Below the pieces are notes generated by a model. The model was given only the letters and a program-made list of their open reading frames with translations. It was not told where the DNA came from and ran no database searches. Made by a program: the position numbers and the translations under genes. DNA of 64,000 bases, taken from Deinococcus aquaedulcis (GTDB taxonomy: Bacteria > Deinococcota > Deinococci > Deinococcales > Deinococcaceae). The stretch is taken from positions 186,001 through 250,000 of the forward strand of contig NZ_JAHRBL010000004.1 of assembly GCF_019693445.1 (NCBI RefSeq). Direction: 5' to 3'. This document shows positions 21,220 through 34,526 of the stretch, piece after piece (the first letter of the stretch is position 1; every line of letters starts with the position of its first letter).

Positions 21220-21316
21220 ACACAGCGGCTGCCAGTTCCATGGAAGGGCCAAACCCCAGCCCTTCCATTCCACTTCTGCCGCTGTCTGTGGCGGAGACTC
21301 ACTTCGTTCGCCCCAG
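21220..21316. repeat. dispersed ~98-bp intergenic repeat, copy 2
   Basis: A diverged copy of the element at 8633-8730, here between the ankyrin gene start and the thiolase stop codon. The best-kept part is the last 20 bases, ending CGCCCCAG. It also contains a local inverted repeat TGGAAGGG/CCCTTCCA. Confidence 0.6.
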
Positions 21317-21324
21317 ATCCGCTG

Positions 21325-22494
<1,170 letters not shown>

Positions 22495-22500
22495 GTCTGG

Positions 22501-22517
22501 AGTCTAACGGGCGTTAG
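22501..22517 (-). promoter_or_regulatory. thiolase leaderless promoter with operator
   Basis: The -10 TAGACT (22501-22506 on the minus strand) overlaps the 14-bp palindrome CTAACGGGCGTTAG (22504-22517). The operator core AACGGGCGTT is identical to that of the fabH operator. Its form CNAACGNNCGTTNG resembles what I recall for the TetR-type phenylacetyl-CoA regulator of Thermus. Confidence 0.7.
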
Positions 22518-22565
22518 GCAAGAGCGGGGTGTACCGGGCGGGGAACGGACCAGAGGCACGTCCGC

Positions 22566-22621
22566 TTGACGGGGCGAGGAGGAAGGGCCATATTGAAAAA
22601 CGATAATATTGTTTCTCGATA
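22566..22621 (+). promoter_or_regulatory. promoter and tandem operators of the membrane-protein/Cro operon
   Basis: TTGACG (22566-22571), a 17-base spacer and CATATT (22589-22594) make a plausible promoter. Two 15-bp sites TATTG-N5-CGATA lie at 22591-22605 and 22607-22621, 16 bases apart. They are AT-rich in GC-rich surroundings and overlap the -10, as expected for autorepression by the HTH protein at the end of the operon. Confidence 0.65.
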
Positions 22622-22658
22622 AACGGCGTGGGCTGACCCTGCGCCGGAGGGGAGGGCT

Positions 22659-23189
22659 ATGACTGCTGTGCCACGTTCGTTTGATCGGCTGCTCTGGGTG
22701 TTGCATTTGGGAAGCGTGCTGGCGTTCCTGGGACTGGTGCTCGCTACATTGTTTGAGCTCTGGTGTTTGGTGTCGCTGCTTCCCGTCCTGAACATGCCCG
22801 AGTTAATGCACCTGCAGGGCAGCGTTCTCCCGAGTCTGCCACTGATGATCCTTGCGGGCATGCTGGGTGCCCTGGCATTCCGCCACTTGGTGGTGGCTTC
22901 GAAGATGGCCAGGGTGGCTGGCCCGTTTGACGAACGGGTGAGCGCGCATCTGCTCTCGGCGGGGCGGCGCTTCCTGCTGGGGACCCCTGTGTTCTGGCTG
23001 ACGGTCTGGAGCTTCTCGTGGGGCCTGCCGGCTCAGGGCGTCTCGTCCCTTCCCTGGTTCGAGGTCATTACGCCCGCTGGGTGCGCTTCGGCCGCCGTGG
23101 GGCTCTCGCTGCCCCTCCTCCTCATCGCGCTGGCCCACTGGCTGCGCGAGGGGCATCAGCTGCAGCACCGGCTGCAGGAGACCGTATGA
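22659..23189 (+). CDS. four-helix membrane protein, first of operon (DUF2975-like)
   Basis: A 176-residue integral membrane protein with four predicted helices (about 15-40, 58-76, 105-125, 140-158) and no catalytic motif. Size, four-helix plan and linkage to a small Cro/CI-type regulator are characteristic of DUF2975/YozG-type operons; the DUF assignment is inferred from that context. ATG 22659 follows a GGAGGGGAGGG site. The stop codon overlaps the next start. Confidence 0.8.
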   Translation: MTAVPRSFDRLLWVLHLGSVLAFLGLVLATLFELWCLVSLLPVLNMPELMHLQGSVLPSLPLMILAGMLGALAFRHLVVASKMARVAGPFDERVSAHLLSAGRRFLLGTPVFWLTVWSFSWGLPAQGVSSLPWFEVITPAGCASAAVGLSLPLLLIALAHWLREGHQLQHRLQETV

Positions 23190-23647
23190 CTGCTCTGCCC
23201 CATGGCCCCCTGCGGCATGTGCTGCGCCAGCTGGACGGGTTGTGCCGGGTGGCCGCCCTGCTGCTGGGTGCGCTGAGTGCCGTGTGGTGGGTGGCCGCTG
23301 GCGGGCCACTGGAGACGCGCCTTGAGGTGCTGGCGTGGGCCGTGCCCGAGGTGTTGACCCTGTGGTTCATCTGGCGGGCGGTTCAGGCAGGCTTGCGCGG
23401 TGCCCTCTCGGTGACGGCGCGGGAGCTAGGGCGGGCCGGGGTGATCTGGTTGGCCGCGTCTGGGTTGAGCAGCGGTCTGGAGGTCCTGAGGGGCGCGCCC
23501 CTTGAAGCAGATGCCTTCTGGGGCGTGGCAGCCCTTGGGTTCTGGCTGGCTGTGCCGCTGCTGTTGCCCGGCGTGTTCCTGGTGGCGCTCTCCCTGACCT
23601 TGCGCCAGATCGCTGCCCTGCGCCGGGACGAGGAGCTGACCATATGA
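23186..23647 (+). CDS. membrane protein, second of operon
   Basis: A 153-residue protein with four predicted membrane helices, in the same general plan as its neighbours but highly diverged. No motif suggests an enzyme or transporter. ATG 23186 overlaps the preceding stop codon (ATGA), and its own stop codon overlaps the next start. Three similar neighbours suggest tandem duplication followed by divergence. Confidence 0.8.
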   Translation: MTALPHGPLRHVLRQLDGLCRVAALLLGALSAVWWVAAGGPLETRLEVLAWAVPEVLTLWFIWRAVQAGLRGALSVTARELGRAGVIWLAASGLSSGLEVLRGAPLEADAFWGVAALGFWLAVPLLLPGVFLVALSLTLRQIAALRRDEELTI

Positions 23648-24327
23648 GCCGCCTGATCCGTCTGCCCACGCTCTCCCTGAACACCGCCCGCACGGTGCTT
23701 GATCTGGCCCTGGGGCTGCTGGGCCTGGGGCTGGCCCTCACAGGGGCGCTGTGTTTGTTGGGCACGGTCTGGCTGCTGGTGACCCCAGGGGCCGGCGCCC
23801 GGTTTGAGGCCCCACTGAGCCTGAAGCTCAGGATTGGAGACGCGGTCTACCGGACGACGGGCGCCACGGTGCCTCTGTCGGCCTGGCAGGAGGTGCTGGT
23901 GATGGCGAGCCTGGCAGCCCTGGCCCTGGCCTCGGCCTGGCTGATCTCCCGCCGGGGCTTTGCGCTGCTGCGCCGCCTGTGGGTTGATCCCTTCGCCCTG
24001 AGCAACAGCCAGGATCTGGCCCTGGCCAGCCGCATGGCGCTGCTGTGGCAACTGGCCCTCTGGGCGTGGTCGCTGCTGGGCTGGGGACAGGTGGTGGCCA
24101 CGGGACAGCTCAGGGGGCTGGACAGCGCCCTCTCGGGCATTCCGGGGGCGGAATTGGTGAGCACCGGCGCCCGCGTCATGATCGGTGGGGGAATCTGGCC
24201 TTCACTGCCCTCCACGCTGCTGCTGGTCTGGGCGGCGCTGGCCCTGCTCTCGGTGGTGTTCCGCCGTGCCCACGACCTGCGCGAGGCTGAGCGGCGGCTG
24301 CGCACCGAACAGGCCCTGACGGTCTGA
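23644..24327 (+). CDS. membrane protein, third of operon (DUF2975-like)
   Basis: The largest of the three, 227 residues, with four or five predicted helices. The segment GFALLRRLWVDPFALSNSQDL between the second and third helices resembles the DUF2975 pattern, in which a short cytoplasmic loop carries a conserved NPF/DPF-type motif. Coupled by overlap to the upstream gene and to the regulator downstream (TGATG). Confidence 0.8.
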   Translation: MSRLIRLPTLSLNTARTVLDLALGLLGLGLALTGALCLLGTVWLLVTPGAGARFEAPLSLKLRIGDAVYRTTGATVPLSAWQEVLVMASLAALALASAWLISRRGFALLRRLWVDPFALSNSQDLALASRMALLWQLALWAWSLLGWGQVVATGQLRGLDSALSGIPGAELVSTGARVMIGGGIWPSLPSTLLLVWAALALLSVVFRRAHDLREAERRLRTEQALTV

Positions 24328-24548
24328 TGCCAGTTCGCGTTCACCTGGACCGCGTGCTTGAAGCGCGCGGTATGACCCTGTCGGAGCTATCGGGCCGCGT
24401 GGGAATTACGCTGGCCAACCTCAGCATTCTGAAAACAGGTAAGGCGCGGGCGGTGCGCTTTTCCACCCTGGACGCCCTGTGCCGCGCCCTCGACTGCCAG
24501 CCCGGCGATCTGCTGGCCTGGGAGGATGGCCCGCCCGACACGGATTAA
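24327..24548 (+). CDS. Cro/CI-type transcriptional regulator (YozG-like)
   Basis: A 73-residue single helix-turn-helix protein: MTLSELSGRVGITLANLSILKTGKARAVRFSTLDALCRALDCQPGDLLAW spans the five-helix fold typical of small XRE regulators. Its start overlaps the stop codon of the third membrane protein, so it is made together with it. Regulators of this subgroup normally control their own operon and often depend on the membrane partner. The tandem TATTG-N5-CGATA sites at 22591-22621 are the likely target. Confidence 0.9.
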   Translation: MPVRVHLDRVLEARGMTLSELSGRVGITLANLSILKTGKARAVRFSTLDALCRALDCQPGDLLAWEDGPPDTD

Positions 24549-24659
24549 GAGCCTCGCCCCTCCCATTTCAACGTTTCAGCAAAGCGCAGAAAGGTTTCCA
24601 TTCTCGGGCCGAGGCACTTTTTTCGCTTCTCGCTCTGCAACGCAGCTGTTCCAGCCCGC

Positions 24660-25049
24660 TCAGTTGATCTCAAGATCAACAGCGACTGAGCGCCGCCCAG
24701 CTCGCCACACCGCCCACATCAGCAGCGGTTGCAGCGGCAGGCGGCCCCAGGCCACCCCGGGGCTCACGCCGAACCGTTCTGGATGCTGGGCCATGTACAC
24801 GTTGGCCGGAAACACTGCAGCCAGCAGCGCCAGCAGGCCCCAGCGGGCAGCCGGGCGCGTGGTCGGGTGCAGCAGGCCCAGGCCGCCCAGCACCTCGGCA
24901 GCGCCGCTCAGCAGGGTGGCTGCGCGCGGGCTGAGGGGCACCCAAGGCGGCACGATGCGGTCAAAGGGCTTTGGCGCGACAAAATGTAGCGCCCCGGCCA
25001 CCACGAACAGGCCAGCCAGGGCAAGGATGCCGGGGGTGGGGCGCGTCAT
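24660..25049 (-). CDS. DoxX-like small membrane protein
   Basis: A 129-residue protein with four predicted helices and the DoxX/YphA-like pattern (ALHFVAPKPFDRIVPPWVP, then AAEVLGGLGLL and ANVYMA). The family is poorly characterised; some members sit with thiol or quinone redox systems. ATG 25049 is chosen because the next upstream frame lacks similarity. A CACCCT element lies 7 bases before it. Confidence 0.85.
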   Translation of the reverse strand: MTRPTPGILALAGLFVVAGALHFVAPKPFDRIVPPWVPLSPRAATLLSGAAEVLGGLGLLHPTTRPAARWGLLALLAAVFPANVYMAQHPERFGVSPGVAWGRLPLQPLLMWAVWRAGRRSVAVDLEIN

Positions 25050-25077
25050 GGCCTTCAGGGTGCCACACCAGGGAAGA

Positions 25078-25102
25078 GGGCCAGGGGATTCACCCCTGGC
25101 CC
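25078..25102 (-). terminator. hairpin downstream of the 74-residue protein gene
   Basis: Perfect 10-bp arms GGGCCAGGGG and CCCCTGGCCC with a 5-base loop, between two minus-strand genes. It should end the upstream one (25120-25344). Confidence 0.7.
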
Positions 25103-25119
25103 CCTTCGCCTGCACGCTG

Positions 25120-25344
25120 TTAGCCCTGCTTGGTGGCCGGCACGTTGCGGGCTTCCTCGCGGTCGCGCAGCTCCTTGGCGCTCAGGCCGTTGTCGTTGTT
25201 GCGCGGCGCGGTGGCCTCGCGGTCGTTCACGCTTTTCAGCGAGGGTTTGTGGCCGTCCTCGATCTCGTGGACCTCCTGCTCGTTGCGCTCGTACTGCGGC
25301 GGCAGGCTGGTGTGGCCCTTGTTCTTGTCGTCTTTGTCTGGCAT
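25120..25344 (-). CDS. small hydrophilic hypothetical protein
   Basis: A 74-residue, highly charged protein (MPDKDDKNKGHTSLPPQYER at the start) without a hydrophobic core; unknown family, probably disordered. ATG 25344 is preceded by GGCACCCTGAAGCC, nearly identical to the bases before the DoxX-like gene. It has its own terminator. Its composition recalls other acidic Deinococcus proteins in this window (19899 and 61772). Confidence 0.7.
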   Translation of the reverse strand: MPDKDDKNKGHTSLPPQYERNEQEVHEIEDGHKPSLKSVNDREATAPRNNDNGLSAKELRDREEARNVPATKQG

Positions 25345-25419
25345 GGCTTCAGGGTGCCAGGGAAAAGGCCACAAAGACCCTAAAGCCACGTAAATGGCCG
25401 TTCAGAGATGAAGCGAGCC

Positions 25420-25914
25420 TCAAGCCGGGGCCGCGTACACCAGCACGGTGGGCACGGTGCCGTCGGCCTCCTGCCAGCTGCCGCGCGCCGTGCCCAGGCG
25501 TTGCCAACCCTCGCGGTCGTACAGGGCAATGGCGGGCGCGCTGCGTTCGTTGACCTGCAGCACGGCCCGCGCGCCCGCCTGCCGCGCCTGATCAGCCGCG
25601 TGGGCCAGCAGGGCGCGCGCGGCCCCCTGTCCCTGGGCGCGCGGGGCCACGAACAGCCGTTTGACCTCCAGCCAGGGCCCAGGCACCGTGAGCGCGCCCG
25701 TCCAGGCCGGCGGTGGGTCGGCAATGGGGGAGAGGATCACCTGCCCGGCCACCTGTCCGGCATGCAGCGCCACCCAGGCCGTCCCCTGCCCAGCCACGAA
25801 CGCCTGGGGGTCTTCGGGCCACAGCGACGGGTAGCCCTGCGCCTCGTGCACAGCGCGCAGCGCCGCCGCCAGGGCCGGCAGGTCCGCCGGGGTGCGCGGG
25901 CGGATGGTCAGCAT
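25420..25914 (-). CDS. GNAT-family N-acetyltransferase
   Basis: A 164-residue acetyl-CoA-dependent acyltransferase of unknown substrate. The GNAT core is clear: VKRLFVAPRAQGQGAARALL holds the beta4-strand and the pyrophosphate-binding Q/RxxGxG/A loop, followed by ARAVLQVNERSAPAIALYDREGW, the motif B region with the typical N...A..LY...GF/W. Start at ATG 25914; no ribosome site is obvious. It stands alone. Confidence 0.92.
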   Translation of the reverse strand: MLTIRPRTPADLPALAAALRAVHEAQGYPSLWPEDPQAFVAGQGTAWVALHAGQVAGQVILSPIADPPPAWTGALTVPGPWLEVKRLFVAPRAQGQGAARALLAHAADQARQAGARAVLQVNERSAPAIALYDREGWQRLGTARGSWQEADGTVPTVLVYAAPA

Positions 25915-26017
25915 GGAGGAGAAAGATGGTGGGAACGTGGGGGAAGGGGCATGGGGTGCAGTCTAGGCCGGGTGGGCCGAATGTTCATGGAAAGGGTCCT
26001 GGCCGCCGGTGGAACCT

Positions 26018-26023
26018 TACCCT
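26018..26023 (+). promoter_or_regulatory. leaderless -10 of the small lipoprotein gene
   Basis: TACCCT, 5 bases before ATG 26029. Confidence 0.5.
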
Positions 26024-26028
26024 GAGGA

Positions 26029-26319
26029 ATGCGCGCCGCCTTCCTTTTCGTCGTGGTTCTGCTCGCGTCTTGTGCCCCACGGGTCTCCGCGTCAGTGGAG
26101 ACAGAATGTCGCGCCCTGCTGGCCGAGAAGGGGCAGCCCAACCTGCAGCTTGTGCGGGGGGAATCGTGGAGCAGCAGTGCTTCCGGACAGACGAGCGGCG
26201 AGGTGTACACGTTTGACGGAGCATCGGAAGGCGGTGGCAGCGCCATCTGCCATGTTCAGGCGGGCAAACCTGTTGAGCTGACGGTGGGTGGTGAAACGAT
26301 TTACGCCCACCCCAACTGA
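26029..26319 (+). CDS. small secreted lipoprotein
   Basis: A 96-residue protein with a signal peptide and lipobox LLASC, so Cys15 is the likely lipid anchor. The mature part of about 80 residues is unrecognised; two Cys (in ETECRALL and AICHV) could pair. The start is supported by the leaderless promoter and by the signal peptide. It stands alone and nothing indicates its role. Confidence 0.75.
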   Translation: MRAAFLFVVVLLASCAPRVSASVETECRALLAEKGQPNLQLVRGESWSSSASGQTSGEVYTFDGASEGGGSAICHVQAGKPVELTVGGETIYAHPN

Positions 26320-26498
26320 TCAGCGCCTCTCTACAGAAAAGATGAACTGGGCTTGGAGCACTGGGTGCGAGGTGACGTCTTGACCTGAAGGGTATGGACA
26401 AGATCGGAACATCCTTTACCTCACGTCTTTTCTCTGTCTCTGACCGCCATGTTGTACAGAGCGGAGGTACCGACCCCACGCGCTACCCTGGGCCCTAG
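26320..26498. other. intergenic region before the phosphoesterase gene
   Basis: Somewhat AT-richer than its surroundings, with no gene. It ends in the -10 TACCCT (26484-26489), 9 bases before the phosphoesterase ATG. Confidence 0.4.
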
Positions 26499-27236
26499 AT
26501 GAGGGTGGCAGTGATCAGCGACGTACACGGCAATGCCTTTGCCCTGGAAGCGGTGCTGCGCGAGGTGGAGAGAAGCGCGCCAGACCTGATCGTGAATCTG
26601 GGCGATCAGGCCGAGGGCAGCGCCGACCCCGCCCGCGCCCTGGCCCGGCAGGCCGAGCTGGCCGCAAACGGCGCCCTGGAAGTGCGCGGCAACAACGAGG
26701 AGAAGCTGTGGCCCGGCGGTCGGCGTGGCCCGCTGACCCGCGCGTATGGCGAGTGGCTGGAGGCCCACACACCGCCGGGGGTGCTGGCCCGGGTGGCGGC
26801 CCTGCCCCTCAGGGCCCGCTGCGGCGACCTGTACGCCTGCCACGGCACGCCTGCCAGCGCCTGGGAGAGCCTGCTGTGGGTGTGGGACCACGCGGGGTAC
26901 TACCGCGCCCGCGACCCCCGCGAGTTGCGCGCGCTGGTCGAGCCGCTGGGTGCCGGCGTGGTGCTGTGCGGTCACACCCACCGCGCCGGGGCCACCCGGG
27001 TGGGCGACACGCTGGTGGTGAACGCCGGGTCCGTCAGCGATCAGGTGGACGGCGACCCCCGCGCCCGCTGGACGCAGTTGGACCGGGTGGGGGGGCAGTG
27101 GAGCGTCACCTTCCACACGGTGCCCTACGACATCGAGGCGGCCGTGGCGTGGTCCTGCACCCACACGCCCTTTGGCGAAGGCGAGGCGAGGTTGCTGCGC
27201 ACCGGCACGATGGACGGGCGCGGCGACGACGGCTGA
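26499..27236 (+). CDS. calcineurin-like metallophosphoesterase
   Basis: A 245-residue dimetal phosphoesterase. Metal-site motifs are in order: SDVHGN (D-x-H), NLGDQAEG (G-D), RGNNEE (GNxx), YACHGTP (H) and CGHTHR (GHxH). This set matches the YfcE/MJ0936 group of small phosphodiesterases, whose natural substrates are mostly unknown. Start ATG 26499 directly begins with the first metal strand (MRVAVISDVHGN). It stands alone. Confidence 0.94.
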   Translation: MRVAVISDVHGNAFALEAVLREVERSAPDLIVNLGDQAEGSADPARALARQAELAANGALEVRGNNEEKLWPGGRRGPLTRAYGEWLEAHTPPGVLARVAALPLRARCGDLYACHGTPASAWESLLWVWDHAGYYRARDPRELRALVEPLGAGVVLCGHTHRAGATRVGDTLVVNAGSVSDQVDGDPRARWTQLDRVGGQWSVTFHTVPYDIEAAVAWSCTHTPFGEGEARLLRTGTMDGRGDDG

Positions 27237-27355
27237 TCCGGTGTCCATCACAGGAGAGAGCCGATTGACCGTCTCCACGCCGGGAGGGACGTGTTGCCCT
27301 GCCCGCGCTGCCGAACCACTTTCGGATGTCGTCCGACCGGTATCTGGCGGCGCGG

Positions 27356-27361
27356 TACGCT
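27356..27361 (+). promoter_or_regulatory. leaderless -10 of the DUF3298 gene
   Basis: TACGCT, 6 bases before ATG 27368. Confidence 0.5.
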
Positions 27362-27367
27362 GCGGCC

Positions 27368-28471
27368 ATGCGAAAGCGGCATCTGACGGCGGCGGCACTT
27401 CTGACAATGGGCTGGGCCGGGGCGCAGGCTCCCGGCAGTTGCGGCGGCACGACCGGTTGGCCCGAGTGGTTGCCCAAGGCCACCCAGGGCGCGGCGCTGT
27501 TTCGCGGCGACATTGGCGGCCTGCCCATTGCTCTGCGGCTGGCCCCACAGGACGACACCCGCTATTTCTACGAGCGCCGGGCCATTGACCTGGACCTGAC
27601 ACCGCGCCGCAGCGGTCAGACCCTGATTCTGGAAGAGACGGTGCGCAAGACACGGGCCTCGGAACCCGTCGTGACCGGCTGCTTCCGCCTGAGCCCCACG
27701 GCCACCGGCGTGAAGGGCACCTGGCAGGCCCCGGGCAAGGCGCCTCTTCCCGTGACCCTGAACCGGGTGGACCCGGAAGGGCTGCCCCTGGCACTGAGTG
27801 CCTCACCGGGGCTGCTGTCGCTGCGCACGGGCGACCCCATGGCGTTCCTGAAGGTGAACCGCCTGTGGGTCAAGGCGGCAGATGGCCGCAGCGTGCGCGA
27901 ACCGGCGTCGGGCGTGGCCTATCCCCGGTTGCCCGGCGCCAGCACGGCCCTGAACGCGGCGCTGCAGGACCGGCAGCTGGAGCATGCCGTGATGGCCCTG
28001 GACTGCCGCGCCATGCTGCCGCAGGACCTGCAGAACGACCCCCAGGCGGGCTATGAGCTCCGGACGCAGTTCACCTTTCAGAAGGGGCAGCTGCTGAGCC
28101 TGCGCGACGAGGTGTATTACGACTGCGGCGGCGCCCATCCGGACGGCTTCACCGAGGGCGCGATTCTGGACCGCACGACGGGAAAGGCGGTGGCGCTGCA
28201 GGCCCTATGGCCTCGTCTCACCCCGGCGTGGCAAAAAGAGCTGTACCTGAAGGCCGTGCAGAGCGGCATGGACCGCGAGTGCCTGAATGTGCTGCGTGAA
28301 GAGGCCCCCGACTTCACCGCCCACCTGAGCCCAGCAGGCCTGAACCTCACCCCGTCGGGCCTGCCGCATGTGGTGGCCGCCTGCGCAGAAACCGGCGTGA
28401 TTCCCTTCGCCACCCTGCGCGCCGAGGCGAATTCAGCGTCGAAGTATTTCAGCAGTGTGTACGGGCGGTAG
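27368..28471 (+). CDS. secreted DUF3298-type protein
   Basis: A 367-residue exported protein with signal peptide (cleavage after GAQA). The C-terminal half (about 225-360) matches DUF3298 as in RsiV/PdaC-like proteins: FTFQKGQLLSLRDEVYYDCGGAHPDG contains the signature CGGAHP, followed by LQALWPRLTP and a regular helical end. In RsiV this domain binds lysozyme; here the ligand is unknown. The N-terminal half is beta-rich and unassigned. ATG 27368 is chosen by signal peptide and leaderless promoter. Confidence 0.85.
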   Translation: MRKRHLTAAALLTMGWAGAQAPGSCGGTTGWPEWLPKATQGAALFRGDIGGLPIALRLAPQDDTRYFYERRAIDLDLTPRRSGQTLILEETVRKTRASEPVVTGCFRLSPTATGVKGTWQAPGKAPLPVTLNRVDPEGLPLALSASPGLLSLRTGDPMAFLKVNRLWVKAADGRSVREPASGVAYPRLPGASTALNAALQDRQLEHAVMALDCRAMLPQDLQNDPQAGYELRTQFTFQKGQLLSLRDEVYYDCGGAHPDGFTEGAILDRTTGKAVALQALWPRLTPAWQKELYLKAVQSGMDRECLNVLREEAPDFTAHLSPAGLNLTPSGLPHVVAACAETGVIPFATLRAEANSASKYFSSVYGR

Positions 28472-28584
28472 GAGACAGGCCATGGGGCTCGGGGCAGCGG
28501 CGCTTGGGGACGCGAGCAAGTTCCGCTTTAGAGGAGGGTTCAGCGCCCCAACAGCGGCCTCCTCATGGCTCAGAGCCCAGAGCC

Positions 28585-28627
28585 AGAAAACACCCCCCGA
28601 GCGTCACACTCGGGGGGTGTTTTCTGC
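28585..28627. terminator. strong bidirectional terminator
   Basis: Perfect 17-bp arms (AGAAAACACCCCCCGAG and complement) with A- and T-tracts on the outer sides, between convergent genes. It lies just beyond the stop codon of the BAX-inhibitor gene. Confidence 0.9.
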
Positions 28628-28637
28628 TTTTCAGCGC

Positions 28638-29324
<687 letters not shown>

Positions 29325-29331
29325 ACGCCTC

Positions 29332-29337
29332 AGGATA
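29332..29337 (-). promoter_or_regulatory. leaderless -10 of the Bax1-I gene
   Basis: TATCCT on the minus strand, 7 bases before ATG 29324. Confidence 0.55.
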
Positions 29338-29829
29338 CGGGCTACAGCGCGCCAAAGTTCCCCAGATTCGTTCAAGATTCTGAAGATTGGGGGTGGGGGG
29401 ACAGGGGTGTGTCCCCTTGCCTGGGCAGACGAGAGAACAATCGTTTGGACACGATTCAAGGCTGTCAAAGGGGCAGTTCCGAAAACGTCCTTTGGGACGC
29501 CGAGCCCGTCCATCCCTTCTGCTGCGCAGCTTCGAGCCCCAGCCCCTCGCAGTGCGAGTTGTCCCAGTCTCCCGCAAGGGGGGAGGGGCAAAAGTGCCGT
29601 GTTGATCGCTGCTCCTTGCCGTGGATGCTGAATCTGGCCGAACCATTAGAGCGGTTGACCAAAGAACCCCGTCACCCCTTGTTGCGCGAGGCCCTCTCTG
29701 CGGCGCAGCTCTTCGAGTCCCACGAGGGGAGAGGGTCGAGAACCAACATCATCTTGATGTCAACTGCTCTAGAGAAACGCCCAGCGCCTCCCGGGCTTTT
29801 CCCAAAAGGCGCTGCTGCCCAGCCTGTTC
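29338..29829. other. ~490-base gene-free stretch with repeat debris
   Basis: No gene. It holds a MITE-like element (29646-29773) and, to its left, a degenerate second copy of its inner sequence: CTGCTGCGCAGCTTCGAG at 29519-29536 versus CTGCGGCGCAGCTCTTCGAG at 29698-29717. Confidence 0.55.
29646..29773. mobile_element. MITE-like 128-bp element with terminal inverted repeats
   Basis: The ends are TTAGAGCGGTTGAC on the left and, on the opposite strand, TCTAGAGCAGTTGAC on the right (about 12 of 14 positions matching). The interior has no open frame. Size, inverted ends and intergenic position fit a non-autonomous mobile repeat. Confidence 0.5.
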
Positions 29830-32681
<2,852 letters not shown>

Positions 32682-32685
<4 letters not shown>

Positions 32686-34526
32686 GCGCGCGCCTGTTCG
32701 GCTTCGGCCGGGGCAAACAGGGCCGCTTCGCCGGGGCCCAGGGTCAGGGTGTCCAGGGCGGGCGGCTGGGCCGGATCGCCTTCCGAATACAGCGCCACGG
32801 CGGGCAGCAGGGCAAAAGGCAGCGCCAGCGTGCGGGGGGTCAGTGCCTCGCCCGTAAGGTTCCACACGAGGACCCGCTCGCCGTGCTCGGTCTGCCAGCG
32901 CACCCACAGGCCCTCGGTCTCGGTGGCGGCGCGGAAGGTGCCGGCCGACAGTGCGCGGCGCGTGCGCCCAGCGAGCACCGGGTCTTCCCGGCGCAGCCGC
33001 AGCAGGGCGCGGTATAGGGCCAGGGTGCGGGCGTGCTCGCCCTGGTCGCGCTCGGCCCAGTTCAGCTTGGCGCTCTCGAAGGTGCCCTGGGCCTGCGGAT
33101 CCGGCACCGCCAGGGTGCTGAAGCCCGAGAAATACGCAAATTCGCGCCGCCGCCCTTCGGTGACCATCTGGCCCAATTCGCCGTAGTGGTCGCTGAAAAA
33201 GGGAAAGGGTGTGCCCGCCATCCATTCCTGGCCCTGAAACAGCAGCGGCGTCATGGGCAGCGAGAGCAGCAGGGTGCTGGCGCCCCGGAACTCGGCCGCC
33301 GTGACCCCCTCGTGGGCCTGCAGGCGGTCGCCCAGCGCCCGGTTGCCAATCTGGTCGTGGTTCTGGATGCAGTACACGAAGCTGGGGGCTTCCAGGCCGT
33401 CGGCCGGCCGGCCCCGGTGGTGTTCCTCGCCGCTGACGTTCCAGAACTGGCCCTCGTACAGCCAGCCCCGGTTGAGAATCCGCGCCAGCCCCTCGGCGTG
33501 GCCCCGGTAGCCCGCGTAATAGCCTTCCTGCTCGCCGGTGATCGCCACCCGCACCTCGTGGTGAAAGTCATCCACCCAGATGCCGTCCAGGCCGTCCTCG
33601 GTGACCAGTTCGGGGTGGTTGCGGTGGTCCTCGGCCAGCAGCAGGTGATGGCCGCCCAGGGCGTGCACCTCGCGCGCCAGTTCCGCCAGGATGTGCTCGG
33701 GGCTGTCGTCCTGCATGGAGGCGGTGGCGTCCAGCCGCAGGCCGTCAAAGCGGTAGTCCTGCAGCCACATGCGGGCGTTGTCGGTGATCAGGCGGCGCAT
33801 GTGGGGCTCGGCGTAATCCAGGCCCTGGCCCCAGGCGGTGTGAAAGCGCTCGGTGAAGTACGACGGGCTGTAGGCCGACAGATAGTTGCCGTCCGGGCCA
33901 AAGTGGTTGTACACCACGTCCAGAAAGACCGCCAGCCCCAGGCCGTGCGCGCGGTCCACAAAGGCCATCACGTCCTCGGGGCGGCCGTAGGGCGCAAAGG
34001 GGGCGTACAGCGCCACGCCGTCGTAGCCCCAGCCGCGCTGGCCGGGGAAGGCGGCCAGTGGCATCAGTTCCACGGCCGTCACACCCAGGGCCGCCAGTTC
34101 GGGCAGGCGCTCGGCAGCGGCGTTCAGGGTGCCTTCGGGCGTGAAGGTGCCGACGTGCAGCTCGTAAAACACGCAGTCGTGCAGGGGCCGCCCCGCCCAG
34201 TCCTGGTGCTGCCACGGGTAGGCCTGCAGGTCCACGACCTCGGCCTCGCCGTGCACGCCATCCGGCAGAAAGCGGGCGTAGGGGTCGGGCAGCGCCTGAC
34301 CGTCCAGCACAAACTGGTAGCGGGTGCCGGCCCCCACGGGCAGCGTGGTTTCAAAGTAGCCGTCGCCCTGCGGTTGCAGGGGCAGGGTCTGTCCATTCAG
34401 GCGCACCTGCACCGTCTGGGCGCGGGTGCTCCAGACGCTGAAGCGGGTGCTGTCTCCTCCGGGAAGCAGGTGGGCGCCCAGGCGCCGGTGTCCCTTCTCC
34501 GTGTGCGGCATGGCCAAGGTCGTCAT
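32682..34526 (-). CDS. treZ: malto-oligosyltrehalose trehalohydrolase
   Basis: TreZ releases free trehalose from the product of TreY. The 614-residue protein has an N-terminal E-set/CBM48-like beta domain (about 15-105), a GH13 barrel with [29 protein letters not shown] and [10 protein letters not shown], and a C-terminal beta domain. ATG 34526 follows a GGAGGAAGAGG site. A TACCCT at 34622-34627 (minus) could be the -10, giving a leader of about 90 bases. The treZ-treY pair converts storage glucans into a stress protectant. Confidence 0.95.

Noticed and set aside
24550..24632. Possible terminator after the Cro-type regulator (GCCTCG...CGAGGC then six T)
   Set aside because: Only a 6-bp stem closes a loop of about 60 bases, so it is too weak to call.
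26421..27806. 461-codon minus-strand frame
   Set aside because: It is antisense to the phosphoesterase and DUF3298 genes, both of which have clear family motifs.
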